A stretch of 64,000 nucleotides of DNA from NCBI GenBank assembly GCA_002633005.1, contig NMRA01000092.1:71419-135418 (forward strand). The letters are read 5' to 3'. This document shows, piece by piece, positions 24,601 to 35,748 of the stretch. The stretch's first letter is position 1; each line of letters begins with the position of its first letter. The position numbers were made by a program, and so were the translations under genes. The notes below the pieces were generated by a model, which saw only the letters and a list, made by a program, of their open reading frames with translations, made no database searches and was not told the DNA's origin. Source of the stretch: Phoronis australis (taxonomy: Eukaryota > Phoronida > Phoronidae).

Positions 24601-27600
24601 TTTTAATTGTATTAATAGTCTCAGCACTGTATGTTCATTTCATTCATTCAACATGAAATATCTCATGCTGCTACAAACATTCAATGAAAGGAGTGGTTGG
24701 TGATGCATGTGGTTACTGAGTAAATTTTGCAACGTACCTTACCCCTCCCCCCACCCCCCTCCCTCCAAAAATCATAAAAATGTATTTAATTCATTTTGTG
24801 ACCAATAAGTGGAGAGTTACCATAACATCAAGCAAGGAAATACCTTCTTAGGCAGATATTCATCTTGACATTGTGATGGTAAACTTCTGTTATGATAATG
24901 CCCATTAGCTCAGCCTTAACCCCTGGAGGCAATAACCCAAACACTAATAACTGAGCACCCATCTATCAAGAGATATGGCACAGGATAATGCCAGACAAAC
25001 AGCTTTAAAACCGGGTTACTTACACGTAATATATTATATCTCTTGATATCGGAACAGGCTATCTCTCCACGTATATACACACAGTTTTATCAAGCAGTTA
25101 ACCTCTGCGCAAAGGCGAAACGCTTTTAAATCTTAATTTAATTGACGAATCAATTTTGCTAACTCAAAATAAGATCCCTGAACAAACGGACTGAAAAACT
25201 CAGAAATCAGGACACAATTGGTGGTCTTATCACAGCATACAGCATACTGTTTCATGACTCTAACCTTGCACTGTGACAGTAATCTTTTCCAAAAGAACTA
25301 GCCAGCAAACTGACGTATTCCCAATAAACTTTAAAAGAAGAATTTCTTACCAGGACAATACTGCGAGTTAAATCAGGCGGGTCGACCATTGTTTCCCTCA
25401 CAACCATCAACTACTCACTGATATCAGTGTCAGACTGAACAACTGTATGAATCACCTTTAACCCTTGACCTTGTCAAAGGAAATTACTGCTGCTATAGGG
25501 GTCAAGTCAGGAGGGCAATTTATTTAATTATGGGAGAATACTAGAATTTACCATTGTGTAAGAAAAACAGCTCTGAACATCTGTTCAGATGCGGGTGAAC
25601 TATGCTTCCAACTGGGTAAAGCTAAAACAGTAAAGCAAAAAAATATCCATGTAATTGAATACATACCATGTCAGGAATTATGGAGCGCTGTCAAATCGAC
25701 ACAAACCAGTTTGTGAGGGGGAACTCATCTACCGATGACTAGGGAGCGACAACATGAGTCAAGAGATACACGGCCTTTGCTGCCTTTGCGTAATTCGGGT
25801 AGTTTATACCAAGTGCAAACACAGTCAATAGATAGTCAGTTTGGACTCTTACTTGTACTAGGTCAAGAAGCTGGCAAACTTTACACAACAGCTGATTGAA
25901 TTGTAACACTCCCTCAAACGGCAGACGAGCAGATGGGTTGACTGGAGCAGACGGTGCCTAATCAAATTAAGTTTTCATTTCATGGAGCTAACAAATATGG
26001 TGAGAACACAACAACACACTGGGTTGTATGCATGATGAAATTCTTTAATTTTAAATACCATGGATACTTTTCATTTTAATGAAGAAAATGAACATTTTGA
26101 AAGTTCTTACTAAATAATTAATGTGTCATAACACGACTACCCATACCTTAAAAGTTTTGATGTAGAATTTTCAGTATAATCATAATGTAATTAGTCATAG
26201 AAAACGTAAAATCTACAATCAATTGTGAGCAAACAAACCAAGATTTCGCTATTGAAAAAATATTCAATTTTCTAAAAAACTGTTTTCTGAATTCTAGAAC
26301 AAATGAAACCATTTGTTTTACTTTAATGTAAACTGGTCAGACCAAAATTGATGGACATGCCATCAAAAGAAACATCCTTAACTCCAAGAAGTGCAAATTT
26401 TTCAGTCTCTCACAGTTTTAGATTGGATTACAGAAACTCACTTCAATAACCATTTAATATAAATACTAAATGAAACTTTGCCAGAAGTCTTTCTAATTTT
26501 GTGTTTCAACTCCACAACCTTAAACCGTACATTTACAAACACTCAGAATTTCGAATTTCAAATCTTTAAGCAAGTTCAAATTCACTTCTCAGTATCTATG
26601 ATCGTTGAAATGTATCCATTTTCCACAAACAACAACAATTTCTTTATCACCCAAGGTCTCTGTCTGCCACATTACACGTTGTGCTAACACCCATTAACAT
26701 AATGTATTCGTCAGTCTATTGCTAAAATACATTTAATTTTATTTGTAACCATAACATGAACCTAAGCAAGCAGTATGGCCAAATGTGATAGGTGCCTGCT
26801 TTCTTTACATGAGGTCGAGGGTTCGAGTCGCACTGGGTCACACTGCTTAGACCCAGGTCCCTGGAGTCAGGTTTCTAATGAGCTCCGTTTTTTAATAAAG
26901 CATGAAAATCGTTCCAGGTGATCAGTGCAATGGGCCCACATACGCGGCCTGCGCACGTCTGGTACAACGTGTATCAGACCGTTGCAATTATTTTTTATAA
27001 AACATGAACCTCATCTTCATATAAAACAACTTAATAGATCTTGCTAAACCATAGCAATAACTCACAAAAATTACGCTGATCATTGAATCAGCTTGCTATT
27101 GGTCAAGTGGAGTTTAACTTGAAGGGAAAAGGCTTTTATTTAATAAAATCTGCAGGGTGACCACAACACATTGACCCCTGCTAGGTCCACAAAAGAGTTC
27201 AGCCTCAACAATTGAATTTAATTTAGGCCTACTCTAAGCATTCTACATGAATAAATGGCCAGTCTCGTTATGTAATATTTTTAAACTTGAAATGAATAAG
27301 TTGCGTCAGGAGTACTCCACACCCCAATATACAGAGAAGCGGCCACAATACCGCCCTTGTTAACATAACCCACAAAAAACAAATGGATGACGCCTGAGTG
27401 GAACAAGTGTATAACAAGTGTGCAAAACACACACATGGGTTTGTGGTACATTATGGCCGCTGAACCAACAAGTAACACTAGATGGGCTGACTCATACACT
27501 TACACACAGCCTCGATTGTTGTGGTTATAGGCACAATCACTTGACTGTTTTATAGTTGAATGTTCTCTGCAACAGATCAACATGGTGAACAAATCAAGGG

Positions 27601-30600
27601 ACCAAGTGCCTGAAAGAGGGGTCTCACCTCTTTGTCCTCTCAGGGTAGAGAAACAATGCAGTTGCCAGAGGCATAAATAAACTCTGAATTATCATCATTA
27701 TGAGTCAGGGACAGACCCTGGTGCACCATTTATCTGTGACCCCAGCATGTACAGAATTCAGACACTAGATTTAGAAATTTGGGAGGGGGCAGGGTTTTTG
27801 GCTAGGGCCACATGATTTTGACCAAACTGCTATAGCGTTATACCCAGTCCTGCTTGCTAGATTCAGAAGTGTGGAACTAATTAATCGTCTCTGCTCCAAG
27901 TGCTCCCTCTTTCTCCAAAGCATCAAACAACTTTTAGTTATTGATTTTTGGAAAGGTTCTTTTTGCCTGGTCATAGGTAAAATAAGTCATAGATAAGCAA
28001 CTATGACAGCAACAGTGTGTTTTATAAGAACAAAATAAACAATTATCATTAATTTGATCGTAGTCTGGATTCACACTTAACAACCATCTTCCTAAAACAC
28101 TTACATGAAGTACGCCAGTGAAAACCACATTACAGCCTACGACAAAATAATTAAGCCCCGGAAAAACGGGCAGCATGCAACAATGATAAAATATTGCACC
28201 ACGAAAATGCCAAAAAATATGAGTTATTTATTGAACAAAAAGGTTCAACTACCATGGTGCACTGATGAGATGTAATCAACTCAAGTGATTATACGAAGCC
28301 TTTGTAGGAAGAGGAAATGTCAAGTTAGGTCTTCAAGGGAACCTGAGAAAAATTAAAATGATTCGGTCACAAGGCTTTCATTTTCATTAGCACGATATAA
28401 GAAATTTGACTACGGCCAGAGATTGTCTATCAACATATCTATACACAGAGACGGTCTTTGTATAGATGCAGGTGTTTTGTGTAGTGACATCTATGAATAA
28501 CTTTGGTCTTGTATCAAAGTCACAAATGCAGTATTAAAAATTAATCTCCAGTACAAGAGAATTCAACAGCAGAGCAACAATGCTGCAATGCCTTAAGAAA
28601 GGTTATCTTTGATGTCATCAGAGTTATCAGCAGGTGTCGCTGTCAAAAACTGCATGTGTTATGTTACATATCAGGGCTCCNTCAAGTTAGGTCTTCAAGG
28701 AACCTGAGAAAAATTAAAATGATTCAGTCACAAGGCTTTCATTTTCATTAGCACGATATAAGAAATTTGACTACGGCCAGAGATTGTCTATCAACATATC
28801 TATACACAGAGACGGTCTTTGTATAGATGCAGGTGTTTTGTGTAGTGACATCTATGAATAACTTTGGTCTTGTATCAAAGTCACAAATGCAGTATTAAAA
28901 ATTAATCTCCAGTACAAGAGAATTCAACAGCAGAGCAACAATGCTGCAATGCCTTAAGAAAGGTTATCTTTGATGTCATCAGAGTTATCAGCAGGTGTCG
29001 CTGTCAAAAACTGCATGTGTTATGTTACATATCAGGGCTCCACGCTTAGCATAATATGAACTCGCTAAATGCGACCTGGCAAAATTTGCAAATTCAACGG
29101 GAAATGAGCTCCTCAAAACAAGGGTACCTGATATTTAGTGGTGCGAAAGTTCTGGCCTTCACTAACTATGCTTACTTCCCAATGTTTGAAAATGATAATG
29201 AGGATGTCAGAAAATATGCCAAGTCTCAAGAACAACTGTTCGTCAAAACCGCCATATATGTCACGGTTATTTTTTTCTAGTCCAACGAAAAAATAAGAAA
29301 TTGTGGGAGCAATGACAACTGATCTCCCGTGTCCTGCTCTTACCTAAGGGAAAAGTAGATGATGAAAACACATTGTTTTGCGCATGTGAACCCTGACGAG
29401 GTGTAGGTTGCCAAATAGAGCCCTGCATAAGAAAATATTTTATTCAAATATTTACCATTCTATTTAATCCACCTCTTTCATCAGAGTATATTTGCAAAAA
29501 TTCATATTTAGCAAAAAAATTCGCCTGCATAAGGGAGAGTCATCATGCGATAACTTCTCAATAATCCACTCATAAAACTGATATATTCATTGTCTGAAAT
29601 AGCTAACAAACTGTGCAATTTACATCAATTGTCCTCTAGACCTAGAGTTGGTATCAAAGGGTCTGAAGATAATTCAAGTGACGATTTTACACAGGCATCA
29701 ACAAGCCGCTTTAAAGTACGCTTTAAAGTACGTAATTTCACTAGTGGGAATAACCCAAGGTTTCACAACAGTGGTGTTATGAAGATACAAAGCCATACAG
29801 GTGCATAGCCCCTAGTGATATCAACAGCACAGGAAATGCCACAGTTATCCAGGCAAACAAGTCAAGCACAGAGCACATGTGTCAACACCAATTTAATGAC
29901 AGTCAAATCAGAGTATTACATGCAGCACAGAGAAGACTGGGACCCCGCAAAAGACCTTGGACTGGGCTAGAAAAAAGCAATCACGTATCTACTAAATACG
30001 AAGCCCAAGGTCAAAGAGAGACTCGGCACGAAGGAAGAAGCAGACAACTGCCACAGGCATCATAGTGGTGCCCCGTTAAAGGTCCGGGGGGAGGGGGCTT
30101 CCTGTCTTTTGCTAAGTCTTCCTGTTTTCAAGCTTGTGTTTCCTGTTTACAGGTGTGAATAGTACTTAGAACTATTATTGCGGTAGTGTTTGACATAGTC
30201 TTGGTAACTTAAGCGAAAATTTTCATCACTTGGTACTCTACCTGTACTGAGTACGATCCTGTCAATTTAGGACACAACAGGGCGGAATTATAAGTGAAAT
30301 ATTATTTTCTCACTGTTTCATAAAAGATATGAAGTATCAAAATAATGCTTTGCCACAGCTACCAACAGAAAATATTTTCAAAAATTGTGGGCATTCGCAA
30401 CAATTTTAGAAGACCTTGAAAAACGAAAAAAAGGTAATTTTGACGACTCTTTGCCCAAAACTGGCAAGATTTTACCGTACTTGTCTTCACAATTACTCAC
30501 ATATTCCATTGGCTTATATTTTGACAATAGGGGGTAATCCCCATCATGTGAAAGAGAATACCGGTCTTACCCTAAGCTAAAAATGAAAACAAACGAAAAA

Positions 30601-33600
30601 AATCTGAAAAAAGGTTCAAGGTCAGATCATCACATAATCGCTGTAATGGAGGTTAGTCCAGCTATTGATAGTGTTGATGTGGGTAGGTTCTAAAAACAAA
30701 CAGTTTATTCTGAAGGCAATTAAAAGATCCAGTAACAATGTGTTGAAAAATTTTCCATTTAGATGATGTTGAAACACAGCTGTCCAGTCACACTGTTTGT
30801 TTACGCTGGGAATATTTCTTGTGGCAGGCTGATTTGGTCAAATGTTTTCCATATCAGCTAGTGGCAACACCCAGTGTATGGTGTGTGTGTTGCGTGCGCG
30901 TGTGCATATGCGTGTGTGTTGTATTCGTCACTAGGTGTTTTTACAGTGTAAAACCATTCTCACCGCTGGTTACACCATATACTGTGGTCTGGCCCATTGT
31001 TGAAAGCTGCAAGGATTTATAATAGGGATTAAATTACTTTTGAGTACTTAAAAGACCGCAAACTGTTGCTTGAAAAAAAAACTTAAATGGAAATGTATCG
31101 GCCACCTGTGGCTTTCAAAATTAACAACTTAACTTCAGCGTTGACACGTTTCTGTGTGCTCTGAACTCATAATGATGATGAAGTATCTAGGCCAAGATTT
31201 TTAGTGACCCAATTAAAGCCAAAATCAAGTCATTTTAACAGCAAAGCCATCATATTTCAACAAGAGAGACATATATTAACAGTGACGTAACAAGTGTTAA
31301 AGTGCTACATTACTGCAGCTGATTTTTTCTGTATCACATATTTGCATATATATTCAATAAATAGTAAAATAAAAAATAAAAAAAATATTGACCAAAACAC
31401 CCTAATAGTCGGATATTGGTTACGTAAAATGAAAAATGAAATTTTCTAAGATAGTCTTCATAGAGAATATCTGTAACTATAAGCCCAAGGATGAATAGTT
31501 TAGTGAATGGAGCTTAAGGGGCTATTGGATATATGTGCAAAATGAGGAAGACATAAATGCAAAGAGCAACCCAAGATATCATGACGTATGTAATGCACAA
31601 AAAGTGATAACCTGATCCAAATGGAGGATAAACTTTTCCTGAAAATTCAAGTACCTGCCAAAAAACCACCAACATTATAATTAGGAAACGTATAATCAAT
31701 TTCGGAAACTTTTTTTTTGGCACCACAGCATTGGCCCAACAAAATTATGTACAAGACACCATTTTGTTTGCTGGAAATTAACATTGTGTTGTGTTAAACA
31801 ATGTCCAATTTCAGTCAATATTAAAGTCGACTTTTTTCAAAAAAACCCTACTGTCTGTTGGTAAGCATGTGAAATCTTTTTATCAAAGGAGATATGAACC
31901 TGCCTAATAAACTGCCATACTATTGTAGCTGAGACCAACAAGTTTGCTGGATCCTCCTCATAATAAATCCACTAGGCATGACTTCAAGCATTACTAACAG
32001 AGTTTGGCTAAATAGGCTCAGATGAAAAAGTTAGTTTTTAACAGGAGTCAAGTTTATCGCAGTTTTGACACTTTTTTTTCAACACATGTCATCATAACTT
32101 TGATTCTCAATGGCAAGCAACACTTTTCACAACCAACGGCCTGCTTCACCAAAGCGACTTAAAAGCGACTTAAGACTTAAGATGGAAATCTGGTCTTGCG
32201 CTCCCACCTCACATATTGCTGAAGAAAGGTTCAGCCAAGTAATTATGTCTGTAAGTAATTCATAGATTAGAAACTGCATTTTGCTGAAGTGAGATTCAAA
32301 GATTTTCCCGAAAATAAGTGGTGTGGTGTGTAAGACCAAACTACTGACTTGGGTCACAAAAATGGTACTTAACGTTCAATAAGTGCCCTAACAGATACTT
32401 TTTGAACCTACTTCCCACTGAGCAAGAATAAGTGGAGACTTCATCAAGTGCATGCTTGTTGCTATTGAGAACATGCAATATATTACCACTATAATCATCA
32501 CCATCAACATCTACATACTTTGTGAATGAGCACCAGGTACTCGCTTTGTGACCTCAATGGTTACTTTAAACTAAACTGTCTCAAGTTACCAACATTTTGA
32601 ATGTTATGCAAGAAATCAAGAATGCAAATGTCATTCTACTATGTAAAAATGAAATATGGGAAAATGACATGGACAAAAAATTGACAGAAGAACAAAAACT
32701 TCAGTTATTAAAACTGCAGTCAGATAATAAGTTTCTTACATCAAAAATCTTCACTTTGGGGACAGTGAAAAATCAACTACTTTGCTAAAGGTCAAGAGTT
32801 TGTTCCAAATTTTAGAAATTCCAATATTGTCCGTCCTGTCAAATTCAACAATTATCATCAACAGCAAATGATTATTCACCTAGATGATGCACACTGGGGA
32901 CGCATGAAAATGTTATGCTGCCAGCTATTTTCGACGACACAAAACAAAAAGAGAGTTCGATGTTGAGAAATAAGAAAAATGTCACAATCACCAGTGTGCC
33001 CAAATCGTCCATGTCCCAATCTTCAGAATCGAGAAGATTCAATTACCGCTTAAATTTCGGTGTCCCAAATTTTAGACTGGAGAATTTTTCAGTAATTAAC
33101 ACATTTGATTAGATATTGATAGTCCATATGGCAAATTCCATTACTGACGCAGTGAAACAGAAAACAGTAAACTAGGTAGACACTAAGTGGGTTGGAGTGG
33201 AGTCGAAGCATATCTTTCAGTGGTGATCTGGCAAGATTCAGAATTCGAGACTAACAAACTTTAAATCCAGACTGCAATAAAAAATTGACGGTTTGTTTAA
33301 CATGATTCCTGTAAACTTTCAAGTTTCAGGTGCTGTGATTGGCCGATAGGAGAGTCAAGTCCTGTGTAAAGTCTGGAGGTCTCAGGCCCAGGACTGAGAA
33401 ACGGCCATCAACAATCCTCAATGAGTGATCGAAATAGTAACCCAGTTGTGGAATAAATACATTGAAAATAAATCTAAGACTGGACTTACTAGTTTTGATG
33501 GTAACGTAACGTCCCCAACACAGAGACCTGTAGTACTAATCGGAACTGGGCGATACCTCATCAGCCCAGGAAATTACATTAATTAAAAACCACCTGACGA

Positions 33601-34553
33601 AGATTCCCACCAAGGTGAACACCTCAACCAGTCAGTATTCGATCACTAGAAGTCTCAGTGATGGTTATCCTACGTCATAATAAAGACTTTAAGTGTGATT
33701 TATTCTCAGTATAATCTTGCAATGCATTTGACATTACCTTAGCCAGTCTCCCTGAGACGGGTGTGATGTTAGGTGGAGCCAGGTTGTCTTTCAAGTGGTC
33801 AGAGATATCTTCATAGAGAGGGCCAACATCTTGCTGTAGAGTGTCGTTGCTCCGGTACAGCTGATTTTTTTTCTGAAAACTGCTGCCTGCTCCCATGTTT
33901 CCAGGTAATACATTGGTCGTCAAGTGACCAGGTGACCAGCTTCGATGACGCTGTTGAAGTTCCCCTTCGGGTAAAGGCACACGCCTCCTGTATGGGTTAG
34001 AATAATTACCTTTGTTGTTCGTAGTAAATTTGCTCTGAACACTGTTGTTGTTGGCAGTGGTGTTCACTACATCCTCACCAACGCATTTATTATCTCCCTC
34101 TTCACGTAGTCTAGGAATCCCTCTAGTCTGAGCGATTGTATCTGCATAAGACTTCTTTACGTTTGGCGAATAAATGGCAGATTTGAGGTCGCGCAAAGAG
34201 TGGGCACGCTGAGGTGGACTCTGGTGGTCTACTCGGCCAGATAAGCTGTCATAACGGAACGACTGACTGACAGTAGTTGGTGCGTTGTGAGCCCTCCTGG
34301 GTAGAGACTGTCCACTCCTATTTTCATCGACCGCACACACTTTTTTAGTCTTACGCTTCGAAGATGGCGGAATCACTGCATAGTCGTTTCTGCCAGACCA
34401 TCCCTGTTCCTTGAAAACTTGCTGCAACTCTGCCGTTTGTGATCCGTAATCATAATCACGGCTATGTCTGGTTGTTGCGTGTCCAGGGTGGTAGTAGTCT
34501 TCATACGAGTCCTCAGGGAATAGCACGTCATGGGACTCGTTGACACTGGCCAT
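17404..34553 (-). CDS. LZTS/N4BP3-family coiled-coil protein (Fez1 domain)
   Basis: Member of the leucine zipper tumour suppressor (LZTS1-3)/N4BP3 family. Vertebrate members act in synapse and cytoskeleton organisation and in Wnt/NEDD4-linked signalling. Coding exons are 34553-33738 and 18684-17404, joined in phase 0 (GRLAK then SQDQV) across a 15.05 kb GT-AG intron. The product is about 698 residues, within the usual 540-700. The N-terminal 270 residues are polar and disordered (DYDYGS, KRKTKK, RRAHN). RPIAFKPVLPR at about 280-290 matches the family's RPxxFKPxxPR motif. A Ser-rich linker leads to SDSGVSELE at about 399, and then coiled coil runs to the end. ERLQWLEEKDKVIRYQKQL plus SNYVQMMHKN near 650-680 is the family's C-terminal signature. 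The N-terminal MASVNES lacks the MGSV myristoylation site of vertebrate LZTS1. Which paralogue it is remains uncertain; it may be pro-orthologous to all. Confidence 0.83.
18768..18850. repeat. GGGTTAATGCCC dispersed repeat
   Basis: Contains ctgggttaatgcccaggctg and, further on, tagggcattaagccaagc. Related copies lie at about 3836-3930 (gggtcaatgtccaggatgct) and 17157-17275. The two halves are partly inverted, so this is probably another short fold-back transposon. Confidence 0.45.
20085..20305. repeat. GAGACCA-family repeat
   Basis: Carries ttcactaaggaacaatttga gaccaa, then ggtctgaatcaaaatttg. Homologous segments are at about 48010-48200 and 56500-56710, with a more diverged one at about 180-360. 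The two ends share gagacca / tggtctc inverted motifs, suggesting a MITE of about 200 bases. Confidence 0.5.
22610..22832 (-). mobile_element. GGTAATT-family MITE, reverse copy
   Basis: Begins with aaaataattgccaaaatcgt and ends with aataagtgaatagttatc, the reverse complement of the family's forward start. It contains the tgacatctacatag block (reverse of the gtagatgtcat block). Confidence 0.55.
25351..25389 (-). CDS. Possible alternative first coding exon of the LZTS-like gene
   Basis: On the minus strand acaATGg opens MVDPPDLTRSIVL and runs straight into a donor (CTGgtaagaa) in phase 0. That is the phase needed to join the LZTS terminal exon at 18684. The result would be a short isoform, about 439 residues, keeping the RPxxFKP motif and coiled coil but lacking the disordered N-terminus. 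The start context is good (A at -3, G at +4). This rests only on signal and phase agreement, and chance occurrence cannot be excluded. Confidence 0.3.
26765..27005 (+). mobile_element. tRNA-derived SINE
   Basis: An RNA polymerase III B box (gggttcgagtc) sits about 45 bases after an A-box-like stretch (tggccaaatgtgatagg). The flanking gcagtatg / cacactgc can pair like a decayed acceptor stem. A 130-base unrelated body follows, ending in a T/A-rich tail (attattttttataaaac). The T-stem does not pair properly, so it is a SINE head and not a working tRNA gene. Confidence 0.5.
28319..29041. repeat. Direct duplication of about 360 bp with an N exactly between copies
   Basis: 28319-28680 and 28682-29041 both start tcaagttaggtcttcaag and both end catatcagggctcc. 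They differ by a couple of bases. The N at 28681 sits exactly at the junction. Overlapping contig ends or alleles joined end to end would produce this. Confidence 0.8.
32138..32352. repeat. CTTAAG-family MITE-like repeat, copy 2
   Basis: Starts ctgcttcaccaaagcgactt with the CTTAAG-rich stretch cgacttaagacttaagatgg. It ends in gtgtaagaccaaactactga, an imperfect inversion of the start. It shares its internal ggtcttgcgctcccac block with copy 1 at 1478-1765. Confidence 0.5.
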
Positions 34554-34573
34554 AGTCAATCAATGGAACATGA
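33738..34573 (-). CDS. LZTS-like gene, first coding exon
   Basis: The acceptor tttttgtggtttcag ends just above 34573. About 20 bases of 5' UTR, containing a tiny upstream ATG that stops after three codons, precede the chosen start ATGGCC at 34553 (G at +4). The exon encodes 272 residues and ends at the donor gtaatg (33737). The 5' UTR intron implies at least one non-coding exon upstream (higher coordinates). No other start upstream in the exon is in frame with an ATG. Confidence 0.78.
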
Positions 34574-35586
34574 CTGAAACCACAAAAAGGAGTTAGTTCA
34601 CAAACATCAGTGGCAAATATCACAAAGGCGTAAGACAATGTTGACATAGATAAAGCCAGTACTACAACAGTACAAACTTCTGTCAAGGCACAGCCTACAT
34701 GACCAACAAAAATAGCTCATTTGTGAGTACGGTAGTATTGCACTGGAAATTCCGCAGTTTCAATAAAAAGAACACGGAATGTTTGTGATTGTTGATGGAA
34801 GCAATGTAAACGCTTCTGTTCATCATCTTCAGTTATAACCTCGTGAAAAGTCAACAAAAACTCGAGTACACACAATGGAGGGCCATTACTTATGAATGTT
34901 GCATTATTGTAACACACTTGCAAGTGATAAATTACAATTCATATGACCGCGACACCCGAGATCATTCTCAAAACCTGCATAGTTCTTGCCCCGTTCTAAT
35001 CTTTGCTGAAAATTTCATCAGAATCTGAACCGTCTCTTCGGTGCTATATATTTAAACCTGCAACTTTACCCTTTCTAGCTAGCTAAAAAGGAAATTCAAA
35101 TTATTCCATTAACTCTCATAAAATCAATCTTGTAATATTCCTTAAACATGAAACGATTACATTTCCGTTACCATCTCAAGGTACATTTCCTTTACCATCT
35201 CAAGCTACATTTCCGTTACCATCTCATGTCACAGGCAATGTGCCATTTTGCAATTATAGGTGTGGCCAACACTAATAAACTCTGAAGCGTTTCCTTGAGC
35301 TGCTTGAGTTGGGGAGAATGCAGCTTTAACTGACCACACACAAGCAAAACACTCTCATGCACACTGACAGTGAGAGACTGGCAGATAGACAAAACAAATC
35401 CCAGAATTCAAATGCAGTAAAGAAGATGCGCCAAAGGTCAGCACAGAACTGGAAATAGGTCATGCACGGAGAAATGCATTCACAAAGTGACCAAAGCTTG
35501 TTTTGTGTTTCACACTAACTGGGAACTGAGACTCCATAACTGTGAATCTGATGAGCAAGTGTGTTAATACTGTGTGGCGTGTGATG

Positions 35587-35748
35587 TGAAATTTTCAGGA
35601 AGGGTGGCGTAAACGGGTCCTTCTTGAAAATGGCTACTGGGAACCAATTTCACTGAATAATGGACATTGCCATTATTCAGTGAAAGCTGGTTCACAGCAG
35701 CCATTTTCAAGAAGAATCCGTTTTCGCCACTTTTACCAATTTTTCACC
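35587..35748. repeat. Long imperfect hairpin (about 78-base arms, 6-base loop)
   Basis: The left arm from gtgaaattttcagg through cactgaataatgg pairs with the right arm from ccattattcagtg through aatttttcac, around the loop acattg at 35664-35669. The innermost 60 bases pair with about eight mismatches. It is either a palindromic MITE or a foldback transcript source. The next assembly duplication begins inside its right arm. Confidence 0.75.

Larger units (their letters stand above)
18685..33737 (-). other. 15 kb intron of the LZTS-like gene
   Basis: Filled with repeats: a TCCGGGTTAATGCCC fragment (18768-18850), a GAGACCA-family element (about 20085-20300), GGTAATT-family copies (about 22610-22832, 24033-24190 and 30250-30480), a tRNA-derived SINE (about 26765-27005), the N-linked duplication at 28319-29041, and a CTTAAG-family copy (32138-32352). 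Apart from the candidate exon at 25351-25389 no coding sequence is supported. Confidence 0.55.

Noticed and set aside
26765-26841. tRNA gene
   Set aside because: The B box is good but the T-stem does not pair and the acceptor stem is mismatched. The downstream body and tail fit a SINE.
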